Shown one piece after another: positions 8,510 to 17,054 of a stretch of 56,404 nt of DNA. Every line of letters starts with the position of its first letter. Within the stretch, counting starts at the first letter, position 1. The translations under genes were made by a program, and so were the position numbers. Source of the stretch: Paracoccus sigandri (lineage in GTDB: Bacteria; Pseudomonadota; Alphaproteobacteria; Rhodobacterales; Rhodobacteraceae); assembly GCF_003709565.1 (NCBI RefSeq), contig NZ_QNRC01000027.1:1-56404 (forward strand), read 5' to 3'. The notes under the pieces were generated by a model, which was not told where the DNA came from, did not search any database, and worked only from the letters and a program-made list of their open reading frames with translations.

Positions 8510-11496
8510 GCCGCTATCGCATCGCCGGAAAGGGCCGCGTCGATCACGGCGCGCCGGTCCGCTTCACCTTCGACGGGCGCGCCTATGCCGGGCTGCGGGG
8601 CGACACGGTCGCCTCGGCGCTTCTGGCCAACGGCGTCCACCTGATGGGCCGGTCCTTCAAGTATCACCGCCCGCGCGGCCCCGTCGCGGCGGGATCCGAG
8701 GAACCCAACGCGCTGATCGGCACCCGCCGCGGGCCGGGCCGGTTCGAGCCGAACACCCGCGCCACCATGCAGGAGATCCGCGACGGGCTGGAGGCCAGCT
8801 CGCAGAACAAGTTTCCCAGCCTGAAATGGGATCTGGGCGCGGTCAATGACGCGGCCTACATGCTGTTTTCGGCCGGGTTCTACTACAAGACCTTCATGTG
8901 GCCGAAAAGCTTCTGGCACCGGGTCTACGAGCCGATCATCCGCGCGGCGGCCGGCCTTGGCGTGGCGCCGACCGAGGAGGACCCGGACCACTATGCCTCG
9001 CGCAACCTGCATTGCGACGTGCTGGTCGTCGGCGCCGGCCCCGCGGGCCTTGCGGCGGCGCGGGCGGCGGCGGCCGAGGGGCTGCGCGTGGTCCTGGTGG
9101 ACGAGAATGCCGAAGTCGGCGGCACGCTGCTGTCCGAACCCCAGGCGCAGATCGACGGGCGCCCGGCATGGGACTGGCTGGCGGCGGAACTGGAGGCGCT
9201 GAAGGCGCTGGGGGTGCGGATCATGACCCGCACCACCGCCATCGGCTATTACCACCAGAACCTGATCGGGCTGTGCCAGCGGCTGACCGACCACCTCGAC
9301 GTGCTGCCCGCCGACACCCCGCGCGAGCGGCTGTGGCGGGTCCGGGCGCGGCGGGTGGTGCTGGCGCAGGGCGCGCTGGAAAAGCCGCTGGTCTTCCACG
9401 GCAACGACCGTCCCGGCGTGATGCTGGCGGGCGCGGCCCAGACCTATCTGAACCGCTACGGCGTCCGGGTGGGCGACGCGCCGGTGATCCTGACCAGCCA
9501 TGACAGCGCCTGGTATGCGGCGTTCGACCTGCAGGATGCGGGCGCGCGGGTGCAGGCCATCGTCGATCTGCGCGACGCGGTGCGCGAGGAACTGCTGAAC
9601 GAGGCCCGCGCGCGCGGCATCCCGGTCAGGCTGTCCCATACCGTGACGGCGACCTCGGGGCGGCTGCGGGTCAGCGCGGTCCGGGTCAATCCGGTGACGA
9701 ACGGGAAGGTCGGTGCGGGGCAGGCGATCAAATGCGACGCGCTCTTGATGTCGGGGGGCTGGACGCCGTCGCTGCACCTGTTTTCGCATACCCAGGGCAA
9801 GCTGGCCTGGGACGAGGACCGCACCACCTTCCTGCCCGCCCTCACGCCCGAGGATTGCGTGATCGCCGGTGCCGGGCGCGGGCTGTGGGGGATCGCGGCG
9901 GCGCTGCGGGACGGCGCCGAGATGGGCCGCGAGGTGGCGCAGGCGCTCGGCAAGGCCGGCGCGGCCCTGGCTCATGACGTCCAGAACGACCGGACCGGCA
10001 GCGGCGTGTCGATGAAGGAGCTGCCGACCGACCGCAATCCGGGCAAGGCCAAGGCCTTCGTCGACTATCAGAACGACGTGACCGCCAAGGACCTGCGCCT
10101 GGCCGTGCGTGAAGGCATGCGCTCGATCGAGCATGTGAAGCGCTACACGACGAACGGCATGGCGACCGACCAGGGCAAGATGTCGAACATCAACGGGCTG
10201 ATGATCGCCGCCGACGCGCTTGGCAAGCCCGCGCCGCAGGTCGGGCTGACCACCTTCCGCCCGCCCTATACGCCGACCAGCTTCGGCGCCTTCGCCGGCT
10301 ATCACCGCGGCACGCATTTCGAGCTGACCCGCAAGACGCAGATCGACGCCTGGGCCGAGGAACAGGGCGCGGTCTTCGAGCCGGTCGGCCAGTGGCGCCG
10401 CGCCTGGTACTTCCCCCGCCAGGGCGAGGATATGGAGGCCGCCGTGCGCCGCGAATGCCGCCAGACCCGCGCCAGCGTCGGCATCTTCGACGCCTCGACG
10501 CTTGGCAAGATCGAGGTCGTCGGCCCCGATGCCGTCACCTTCATGGAGCGGATGTATACCAACCCCTGGGCGAAACTGGGCGTCGGTCGCTGCCGCTACG
10601 GGCTGCTCTTGGGCGATGACGGCTTCATCCGCGACGACGGGGTGATCGGGCGCATGGCCGAGGACCGCTTCCACGTCACCACGACGACGGGTGGCGCGGC
10701 GCGGGTGCTGAACATGATGGAGGACTATCTCCAGACCGAATGGCCCGACCTGAATGTCTGGCTGACCTCGACCACCGAGCAATGGTCGACCATCGCGCTG
10801 AACGGCCCGAATGCGGCCAGGCTGCTGGCGCCCTTCGTCGAGGGGGTGGAGCTGACGGAAGCCGCCTTCCCGCACATGTCCTGCGCCGAATGCACGGTGG
10901 CGGGGATGCCCGCGCGGCTGTTCCGCGTCAGCTTCACCGGCGAGATCGGCTTCGAGGTCAACGTCCCCGCGCCCCTGGGCCGCAAGCTGTGGGAAACGCT
11001 GTGGCAGGCCGGCCAGCAATACGGCATCGTGGCCTACGGCACCGAGACCATGCACGTGTTGCGCGCCGAGAAGGGCTATATCATCGTCGGCCAGGACACC
11101 GACGGCACGGTCACGCCCTTTGATGCGGGCATGGGCTGGGCGGTCGGCAAGGCCAAGCCCGATTTCGTCGGCAAGCGCGGCCTCGCGCGGCCCGACCTGG
11201 TGGCCGGGACCCGCAAGCAGCTGGTCGGGCTTCTGACCGAGGACGGCTCGAAGCTGGAGGAGGGGGCGCAGATCGTCTTCGACCCGAAGCAGGCGATCCC
11301 GATGAAGCTGGTGGGCCATGTCACCTCGTCCTACCACTCGGACGCGGCGGGCCGGCCGATCGCGCTGGCGCTGGTCGAGGGCGGGCATGAGCGGATGGGC
11401 GAGACCGTCCATGTGCCGATGCCCGACCGGACGATTGCCGCGAAGATCACCGGCACCGTCTTCGTCGATCCCGACAACACCCGACTGAAAATCTGA
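8506..11496 (+). CDS. soxA: Sarcosine oxidase alpha subunit
   Basis: The 996-residue subunit shows the expected three parts: an N-terminal 2Fe-2S-ferredoxin-like fold without cluster cysteines (TFDGRAYAGLRGDTVASALL), a central NAD-binding disulfide-reductase-like domain (DVLVVGAGPAGLAAARAAA near residue 170), and a C-terminal aminomethyltransferase (GcvT)-like domain after about residue 600 that binds tetrahydrofolate (FRVSFTGEIGFEVNVP). The start ATG at 8506 has an AAGGAGG ribosome site inside soxD and overlaps the soxD stop. The upstream part of the open frame is a shadow of soxD. Confidence 0.95.
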   Translation: MSRYRIAGKGRVDHGAPVRFTFDGRAYAGLRGDTVASALLANGVHLMGRSFKYHRPRGPVAAGSEEPNALIGTRRGPGRFEPNTRATMQEIRDGLEASSQNKFPSLKWDLGAVNDAAYMLFSAGFYYKTFMWPKSFWHRVYEPIIRAAAGLGVAPTEEDPDHYASRNLHCDVLVVGAGPAGLAAARAAAAEGLRVVLVDENAEVGGTLLSEPQAQIDGRPAWDWLAAELEALKALGVRIMTRTTAIGYYHQNLIGLCQRLTDHLDVLPADTPRERLWRVRARRVVLAQGALEKPLVFHGNDRPGVMLAGAAQTYLNRYGVRVGDAPVILTSHDSAWYAAFDLQDAGARVQAIVDLRDAVREELLNEARARGIPVRLSHTVTATSGRLRVSAVRVNPVTNGKVGAGQAIKCDALLMSGGWTPSLHLFSHTQGKLAWDEDRTTFLPALTPEDCVIAGAGRGLWGIAAALRDGAEMGREVAQALGKAGAALAHDVQNDRTGSGVSMKELPTDRNPGKAKAFVDYQNDVTAKDLRLAVREGMRSIEHVKRYTTNGMATDQGKMSNINGLMIAADALGKPAPQVGLTTFRPPYTPTSFGAFAGYHRGTHFELTRKTQIDAWAEEQGAVFEPVGQWRRAWYFPRQGEDMEAAVRRECRQTRASVGIFDASTLGKIEVVGPDAVTFMERMYTNPWAKLGVGRCRYGLLLGDDGFIRDDGVIGRMAEDRFHVTTTTGGAARVLNMMEDYLQTEWPDLNVWLTSTTEQWSTIALNGPNAARLLAPFVEGVELTEAAFPHMSCAECTVAGMPARLFRVSFTGEIGFEVNVPAPLGRKLWETLWQAGQQYGIVAYGTETMHVLRAEKGYIIVGQDTDGTVTPFDAGMGWAVGKAKPDFVGKRGLARPDLVAGTRKQLVGLLTEDGSKLEEGAQIVFDPKQAIPMKLVGHVTSSYHSDAAGRPIALALVEGGHERMGETVHVPMPDRTIAAKITGTVFVDPDNTRLKI

Positions 11497-11509
11497 CCCG
11501 GAGGCCAGG

Positions 11510-12079
11510 ATGAACGCTCCCATCTCTTCCTTCCCGCCCGGCGCGCTGGCCGATACCACTGCGGCGCGGGTGGCGATCGCTCCGGCCTGCGGGCGGCTGT
11601 CGCTGCGCGCGCGCGGCGACCTGGCCCCGCTGGAGGCGGCGCTGGGACTGGCGCTGCCCGGCCGGATCGGGCAACGCGCCCAGGGTGGCACTGTTCAGGG
11701 TGGCGCCATCCAGACGATGCGCCTGGGCCCCGACGAATGGATCCTGCAGGCCCCCGAGGCCGAGGTCGCCGGGATCCTGGCCGCCTGCGCCGCGCTTCAT
11801 GCCAGCCATCCGCACAGCCTGGTGGACGTCTCGGGCCGCGAGGTGACGCTCTTGGTCTCGGGCCCGCGCGCGGCGGAACTGCTGAGCATCGGCTGCCCGC
11901 GCGACATCGACAGCGTCGCGGTGGGCGAAGGCCGCCGGACGCTGTTCGACGGCGCGACGGTGGTGCTGTGGCGCGACGCGCCCGACGCCTTCCGCATGGA
12001 TGTCTGGAACAGCTTCGTGCCGCACCTGGCCGATCTTCTTGTCACCGGCTGCAGGGAACTTGCCGCCGAAACCGTCTGA
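11510..12079 (+). CDS. soxG: Sarcosine oxidase gamma subunit
   Basis: The 189-residue protein has the weakly conserved SoxG pattern: RLGPDEWILQAP in the middle, LVDVSGREVTLLVSGPRAAELLS, a CPRDID turn, and the end segment RMDVWNSFVPHLADLL. It is the small subunit related to the first half of the aminomethyltransferase fold. It follows soxA by 13 bp with a GGAGG ribosome site and precedes glyA by 18 bp, so it belongs to the same transcript. Confidence 0.9.
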   Translation: MNAPISSFPPGALADTTAARVAIAPACGRLSLRARGDLAPLEAALGLALPGRIGQRAQGGTVQGGAIQTMRLGPDEWILQAPEAEVAGILAACAALHASHPHSLVDVSGREVTLLVSGPRAAELLSIGCPRDIDSVAVGEGRRTLFDGATVVLWRDAPDAFRMDVWNSFVPHLADLLVTGCRELAAETV

Positions 12080-12097
12080 TCCCGGAGGAAATTCAAC

Positions 12098-13366
12098 ATG
12101 TTCGACCGTCTGCCCAAGACCGGCATCTCGGATGCGGCGATCGCCAGCGCCGTGGCCGAGGAACTGGACCGCCAGAAGACCCAGATCGAGCTGATCGCGT
12201 CCGAGAACATCGTCTCGGCCGATGTCATGGCCGCGCAGGGCTCGGTGCTGACCAACAAATATGCCGAGGGCTATCCCGGCCGGCGCTATTACGGCGGCTG
12301 CGAATTCGTCGACAAGGTCGAGGCGGTGGCCATCGACCGGCTGAAGCAGCTGTTCGGCGCCGAATTCGCCAATGTCCAGCCGCATTCCGGCGCCCAGGCC
12401 AACCAGGCGGTGTTCCTGGCGCTGTTGCAACCGGGCGACCGGATCATGGGCCTGTCGCTGGCCCATGGCGGCCACCTGACCCATGGCTCGCCCGTCACCA
12501 TGTCGGGCAAGTGGTTCGACGTGGTGTCCTACGAGGTCGAGCCCGACACCCATGTGCTGGACATGGAAAAGGTGCGCGCGCGGGCGCTGGAGACCCGGCC
12601 GAAGCTGATCGTCGCCGGCGCCTCGGCCTATCCGCGCCGGATCGATTTCGAGGGCTTCCGCAGGATCGCCGACGAGGTGGGGGCCTGGCTGATGGTGGAC
12701 ATGGCCCATTACGCGGGGCTGATCGCGGGCGGGCATTATCCGAACCCGGTCGCCCATGCCCATGTCGTGACCTCGACCACGCACAAGACCCTGCGCGGCC
12801 CGCGCGGCGGCATCATCCTGACCAATGACGAGGCCATCGCGAAGAAGCTCAACAGCGCGGTGTTCCCCGGCAACCAGGGCGGTCCGCTGATGCATGTGAT
12901 CGCCGCCAAGGCCGTGGCCTTCGGCGAGGCGCTGCGGCCCGAATTCGCCGATTACGCGGGCCAGGTGATCCAGAATGCCCGCGCGCTGGCCGATGTGCTG
13001 CTGGTCGGCGGGCTGGGGATCGTCTCGGGCGGGACCGACAGCCACATGGTGCTGGTCGACCTGCGCCCGATGGGCGTGACCGGCAAGGCGGCCGAGATCG
13101 CGCTGGAGCGCGCCGGCCTGACCTGCAACAAGAACGCCATCCCCAACGATCCCGAGAAGCCCTTCGTCACCTCGGGCATCCGGCTGGGCAGCTCGGCCGG
13201 GACCACCCGCGGCTTTGGCGAGGCCGAGTTCGAGAAGATCGGCGCCCTGATCCTGCGCGTGATCAAGGCCCTGTCGGAAAACCCCGAGGGCGACGCGCAG
13301 GTCGAGGCCGAGGTGCGCGCCGAGGTCCGCGCGCTCTGCGACGCCTTCCCGATCTACGGGTCCTAG
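12098..13366 (+). CDS. glyA: Serine hydroxymethyltransferase
   Basis: The 422-residue PLP enzyme contains the family blocks IELIASENIVS, NKYAEGYPGRRYYGGCEFVD, VQPHSGAQAN and, as the PLP-lysine site, TTHKTLRGPRGG. It interconverts glycine and serine with 5,10-methylene-tetrahydrofolate. Placed 18 bp after soxG with a GGAGGA ribosome site, it is in position to combine both products of sarcosine oxidation (glycine and the methylene group on folate) into serine. It may be a catabolic paralogue with a housekeeping glyA elsewhere; that cannot be checked in this window. Confidence 0.95.
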   Translation: MFDRLPKTGISDAAIASAVAEELDRQKTQIELIASENIVSADVMAAQGSVLTNKYAEGYPGRRYYGGCEFVDKVEAVAIDRLKQLFGAEFANVQPHSGAQANQAVFLALLQPGDRIMGLSLAHGGHLTHGSPVTMSGKWFDVVSYEVEPDTHVLDMEKVRARALETRPKLIVAGASAYPRRIDFEGFRRIADEVGAWLMVDMAHYAGLIAGGHYPNPVAHAHVVTSTTHKTLRGPRGGIILTNDEAIAKKLNSAVFPGNQGGPLMHVIAAKAVAFGEALRPEFADYAGQVIQNARALADVLLVGGLGIVSGGTDSHMVLVDLRPMGVTGKAAEIALERAGLTCNKNAIPNDPEKPFVTSGIRLGSSAGTTRGFGEAEFEKIGALILRVIKALSENPEGDAQVEAEVRAEVRALCDAFPIYGS

Positions 13367-13433
13367 GCCGGCCCGCCCGGATCCCAAGACAGCCAGAAGG
13401 CGGCGCCCGGCCGGCGCCGCCTGTCGCGCATCC

Positions 13434-14015
13434 TCAGCCGCGCGCCGCCTTGGTGGCCTTGGTCCACCAGACCAGTTCCTCCAGCGTCGCCTTCAGCGAG
13501 GGCTTCAGGTTCTCCTCGATCTCGCTGATCGGGGCGTCGCCGCCGCCGGGGAAGACCTTGAAGAAGTCGCTGCCGCCGATATGGACGGCATTGCGCAGCG
13601 GCACCATCTGAAGCTCGATCCCGATCAGGCGCAGATGCTCCAGCGCCCGTGCGCCGCCCATGCTGCCATAGGCCAGGGCCGCGAAGGGCTTGCGCACCCA
13701 TTGCTTGTAGGCCTGGTCCAGCGCGTTCTTCAGCGCCCCGGTGATCGAGCGGTTGTATTCCGCCACCACGAAGAAGAAGCCGTCGAAGCCCGCCAGCTTT
13801 TCCTGCCAGGCGACGGCATTCGGGTCCGAGGACGGCATCCACAGGTTCGATGCCGGCTCGTCGAAGAAGGGCAGGTTCTGGTCGCGCAGGTCGACCAGTT
13901 CGAAATCCAGTTCCGGGTGATCCTTCAGCTGCTCCATCAGCCATGCGGCCGGCTTGTCGGCGAAGCGGGTCTTGCGGGTGGAGCTGATGATGACGGCGAT
14001 GCGCGGTTTGGCCAT
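13434..14015 (-). CDS. NAD(P)H-dependent FMN reductase family protein
   Basis: The 193-residue flavodoxin-like protein starts with MAKPRIAVIISSTRKTRFAD, a phosphate-binding SSTR loop, and has VVAEYNRSITGALKNALDQ and ALAYGSMGGARALEHLR, the FMN-binding loops of the azoreductase/chromate reductase (NADPH-dependent FMN reductase) family. An AGGAGG ribosome site seven bases upstream fixes the start at 14015; the longer open frame upstream is not needed. It converges with glyA and is divergent from cobT. The physiological acceptor (quinones, chromate, azo dyes) is not predictable. Confidence 0.85.
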   Translation of the reverse strand: MAKPRIAVIISSTRKTRFADKPAAWLMEQLKDHPELDFELVDLRDQNLPFFDEPASNLWMPSSDPNAVAWQEKLAGFDGFFFVVAEYNRSITGALKNALDQAYKQWVRKPFAALAYGSMGGARALEHLRLIGIELQMVPLRNAVHIGGSDFFKVFPGGGDAPISEIEENLKPSLKATLEELVWWTKATKAARG

Positions 14016-14205
14016 GAAATGCCCTCCTGTCGTTTCGGCGGTTGCGATCCTGCCAACGCCGAAGCTGGGCCATCGGGTCCCACTTGCCAAGGGGCAGGGC
14101 CGCACAGGGGGCGTGCGAATCTGCGCGCGGGCCCCGCAAAACCGGCGGCGGGGCCCGCCGCGACCCCTTGCCCCGCGCAGGCGGGAATGATCTATGCTGT
14201 AGGGC

Positions 14206-16074
14206 ATGAAGAATTCCGACAACCCCGCCGATCCGTTCAAGAAGGCCCTGACCGAGGCCACCCGCGCCCTGGCAGACGAGCGCGAGCTGAACGTGACCTT
14301 CAGCGCCGACCCCTCGGGGGTGACGGGCGACACGATGCGCCTGCCGCAGGTCAGCCGCCGGATGACGCGGGACGAGATCCTGCTGGCGCGCGGCACCGCC
14401 GATGCGCTGGCGATGCGGATGCGCCATCACGACGCGGCGACCCATGCCCGCTTCGCGCCCTCGGGGCCGATGGCGCGAGAGCTTTACGAGGCGATGGAGA
14501 CCGCCCGCTGCGAGGCGCTCGGCGCGCGCGACATGCCCGGCGCGCTTAGCAATATCGACGCCCGCATCGGCGCCGATGCCGAGAAGAAGGGCTATGCCCA
14601 GATCAAGGCCGCGTCCGATGCGCCGCTGTCGGTGGCAGCGGGCTATATCCTGCGCCAGGCGGCCACCGGGCGCGAATTGCCGCGCGGCGCGCAGCATGTC
14701 GCCGATCTGTGGCGCCCCTTCGTGGAACAGCAGGCCGGCGAGACACTGGCCGATGCGCAGGCGGTGCTGGCCGACCAGGCGGCCTTCGCGCGGCTGGCGC
14801 GGCGGGTGATCAGCGACCTGGGCTATGGCGACCAGCTGGGCGAGGACCCGGACGAGCCCGACCAGGACGATGGCGAGGAAAACGCCGAGCAGGAGGAAGA
14901 GGCCGGCGACAACCAGTCCCGCGACCAGGACGACGGCGAGGACGCGGAATCCTCGCCCGAGCGGTCGCAGGAACAGCAGCAGGACGAGCGCCAGGCCCAG
15001 GTCAGCATGGACGACCAGTCCGACGAGCTGCTGACCGACGAGGCCGAGATGCCCGAGGCCGAGACACCGCCGGACCTGCCCCCGCCGGTCAGCGAGGCCT
15101 CGCCCGACTACAAGGTCTTCTCGCAGCAATGGGACGAGGAGATCCGCGCCGAGGACCTGGCCGACCCGGCCGAGCTGGAACGGCTGCGCGCCTATCTGGA
15201 CAAGCAGCTGGAACCCCTGCGCGGCGCGGTCTCGCGCCTGGCCAACAAGCTGCAGCGCCGGCTTCAGGCGCAGCAGAACCGCAGCTGGGAATTCGACAAG
15301 GAAGAGGGCGTTCTGGACGCGGGCCGCCTGGCGCGGGTGGTGGCGAACCCGACCACGCCGCTCAGCTTCAAGGTCGAGAAGGATACCGAGTTCCGCGATA
15401 CGGTGGTGACGCTCTTGATCGACAATTCGGGCTCGATGCGCGGCCGGCCGATCTCCATCGCCGCGATCTGCGCCGACGTGCTGGCCCGCACGCTGGAACG
15501 CTGCTCGGTCAAGGTCGAGATCCTGGGCTTCACCACCCGCGCCTGGAAGGGCGGGCAGGCGCGCGAGGCCTGGCTGCAGGCCGGCCGCCCCGCGCAGCCG
15601 GGCCGGCTGAACGACCTGCGCCACATCATCTACAAGGCCGCCGACGCGCCCTGGCGGCGGGTGCGGCCGAACCTGGGCCTGATGATGAAGGAAGGCCTGC
15701 TGAAGGAGAATATCGACGGCGAGGCGCTGGAATGGGCCCACAAGCGGCTGGTCCGGCGGGCCGAGGCGCGCAAGATCCTGATGGTGATCTCGGACGGGGC
15801 GCCGGTCGATGATTCGACCCTGTCGGTGAACCCGGCCAACTATCTGGAAAAGCACCTGCGCGACGTGATCGCCATGGTCGAGCGCAGACGGGCGGTCGAG
15901 CTGCTGGCCATCGGCATCGGCCATGACGTGACCCGATACTATGAACGCGCGGTGACCATCACCGATGCCGAGCAGCTGGCCGGCGCCATCACCGAGCAGC
16001 TGGCGGCGCTGTTCGACAGCGACCCGAGAAAGCGCGCGCGCGTTCACGGGATGGCGCCACTCCGGCGCGCGTGA
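14206..16074 (+). CDS. cobT: Aerobic cobaltochelatase subunit CobT
   Basis: The 622-residue protein is the large VWA-containing AAA-partner subunit of the ATP-dependent cobaltochelatase CobNST, which inserts Co2+ into hydrogenobyrinate a,c-diamide in aerobic cobalamin synthesis. It has the CobT N-terminal domain, a highly acidic linker at about residues 210-300, and a C-terminal VWA domain with the MIDAS motif LLIDNSGSMRGRP near residue 406. The usual partner cobS is not adjacent; the neighbours are an FMN reductase (divergent) and a convergent SDR gene. It ends just before a terminator-type repeat. Confidence 0.93.
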   Translation: MKNSDNPADPFKKALTEATRALADERELNVTFSADPSGVTGDTMRLPQVSRRMTRDEILLARGTADALAMRMRHHDAATHARFAPSGPMARELYEAMETARCEALGARDMPGALSNIDARIGADAEKKGYAQIKAASDAPLSVAAGYILRQAATGRELPRGAQHVADLWRPFVEQQAGETLADAQAVLADQAAFARLARRVISDLGYGDQLGEDPDEPDQDDGEENAEQEEEAGDNQSRDQDDGEDAESSPERSQEQQQDERQAQVSMDDQSDELLTDEAEMPEAETPPDLPPPVSEASPDYKVFSQQWDEEIRAEDLADPAELERLRAYLDKQLEPLRGAVSRLANKLQRRLQAQQNRSWEFDKEEGVLDAGRLARVVANPTTPLSFKVEKDTEFRDTVVTLLIDNSGSMRGRPISIAAICADVLARTLERCSVKVEILGFTTRAWKGGQAREAWLQAGRPAQPGRLNDLRHIIYKAADAPWRRVRPNLGLMMKEGLLKENIDGEALEWAHKRLVRRAEARKILMVISDGAPVDDSTLSVNPANYLEKHLRDVIAMVERRRAVELLAIGIGHDVTRYYERAVTITDAEQLAGAITEQLAALFDSDPRKRARVHGMAPLRRA

Positions 16075-16092
16075 TCCCGCGTCCCGCGACCG

Positions 16093-16132
16093 CCGGGGGC
16101 TGTCTGCCCCCGGACCCCCGAGGATATTTTTA
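16093..16132 (+). terminator. Repeat-family terminator, copy A (after cobT)
   Basis: An 8-bp perfect stem (CCGGGGGC and GCCCCCGG around TGTCT) is followed by ACCCCCGAGGATATTTTTA. It lies 19 bp after the cobT stop in the correct orientation for it. The same hairpin plus GAGGATATTT tail recurs at 16172-16211, 32271-32310 and 42393-42434. Confidence 0.75.
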
Positions 16133-16171
16133 GGACCAAAGCAGGAGCGGAGGCAGGCTTGCTTTGGTCTT

Positions 16172-16211
16172 TCAAATATCCTCGGGGGGTGCGGGGGGCG
16201 AAGCGCCCCCG
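16172..16211 (-). terminator. Repeat-family terminator, copy B (inside the 3' end of the SDR gene)
   Basis: On the minus strand the sequence reads GGGGGCGCTTCGCCCCC followed by GCACCCCCCGAGGATATTTGAA, the same design as copy A in opposite orientation. The last dozen or so codons of the SDR gene (ending PPAPPEDI) are encoded by this element. Copies A and B face each other, with additional 10-bp arms GACCAAAGCA (16134-16143) and TGCTTTGGTC (16160-16169) between them. Confidence 0.7.
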
Positions 16212-17050
16212 CTGTCCAGCAGGTCCGGCAGGGTGCGGCGCAGGCCGGGAAACCCGCCGGGTTGCCAGCCCATCGAGTGCAGTTCCTTGCAGCGCGGCAC
16301 GCACAGCGCAGATGCGTCGGCGCGCTCCGGCAGGGGGTGGGGGCAGTCGGTCAGGGCCGCGACCATCCTCAGCAGGTCTCGGCGGTCCAGGATCAGGTCG
16401 CTGGCATTCACCGTCGCCGGCGGGGCGGGGTGGGCAAGCAGGAGCAGCACCGCCTCGGCGAGGTCGGCGCCGTGGATCTCGGTTGCGACGCGGGGGGTGA
16501 CGGGCCTGCCGGCGAGGTAATCGGCGAAGAGGCCCTGCCACTTGTTCGCCCGGCCGGGACCGTAGATGCCGGTCGCGCGGATCGCGGTCGTGGCCAGCGG
16601 CAGGGCGGCCAGATGCGCCTCGGCCAGCGCCTTGACCTCTCCGTAGAGATTGGCGGGGCGGGGCGGCAGGTCGTCGAGCAGGGCCGTGCCCGCGGGCCAG
16701 CCGTCATGGACGGCGCGCGAGGACATGAACAGGATGCGCGACAGCCCGGCGGCGGCCGCCTCGTCGAAGAGCCGGATCGAGCCGTCCAGGTTGGCGCTGC
16801 GGAAGCCCTGCGGATCGTCGCCCTCGCCGCCGCGATAGCGGCCGGGCGCATGGGCGAAGGCGCAATGGATCAGCGCGTCATGGCCGCGCAGCTCGGCGGG
16901 CAGGCCCAGGCGCCAGCCGTCGTCGCGGCCGAGCGCGGTGACCTGGTGGCCGGCGGCGCGGGCGGCGCGCAGGACGAAGCCGCCGACGATGCCGCCGGCG
17001 CCGGTCAGCGCGATTCGCAGGGGGCGGGGCCGCAGGGGGCGGGGCGGCAT
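16172..17050 (-). CDS. NAD-dependent epimerase/dehydratase (SDR) family protein
   Basis: The 292-residue protein has an extended-SDR nucleotide-binding start LRIALTGAGGIVGGFVLRAA, a central SSRAVHDG strand and the active-site pattern NLYGEVKALAEA (YxxxK). It is somewhat short for sugar epimerases. It starts four bases after the stop of the GT8 gene with no clear ribosome site, so it is probably translated by coupling in a two-gene operon; a role in modifying a surface sugar is a reasonable inference. Its last residues (GASPPAPPEDI) come from the terminator repeat, suggesting the original stop was replaced when the repeat arrived. Confidence 0.85.
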   Translation of the reverse strand: MPPRPLRPRPLRIALTGAGGIVGGFVLRAARAAGHQVTALGRDDGWRLGLPAELRGHDALIHCAFAHAPGRYRGGEGDDPQGFRSANLDGSIRLFDEAAAAGLSRILFMSSRAVHDGWPAGTALLDDLPPRPANLYGEVKALAEAHLAALPLATTAIRATGIYGPGRANKWQGLFADYLAGRPVTPRVATEIHGADLAEAVLLLLAHPAPPATVNASDLILDRRDLLRMVAALTDCPHPLPERADASALCVPRCKELHSMGWQPGGFPGLRRTLPDLLDSGGASPPAPPEDI

Positions 17051-17054
17051 CGGC

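Noticed and set aside
8455..11691. 1078-residue open frame antisense to soxA
   Set aside because: Same explanation; the sense strand encodes a full-length sarcosine oxidase alpha subunit and the antisense frame has no domain or ribosome site.
11447..13387. 646-residue open frame antisense to soxG and glyA
   Set aside because: Covers two well-supported genes in full and lacks any recognisable motif.
14016..14205. Possible cobalamin riboswitch upstream of cobT
   Set aside because: The leader is GC-rich with local stems but lacks the conserved B12-box sequence.
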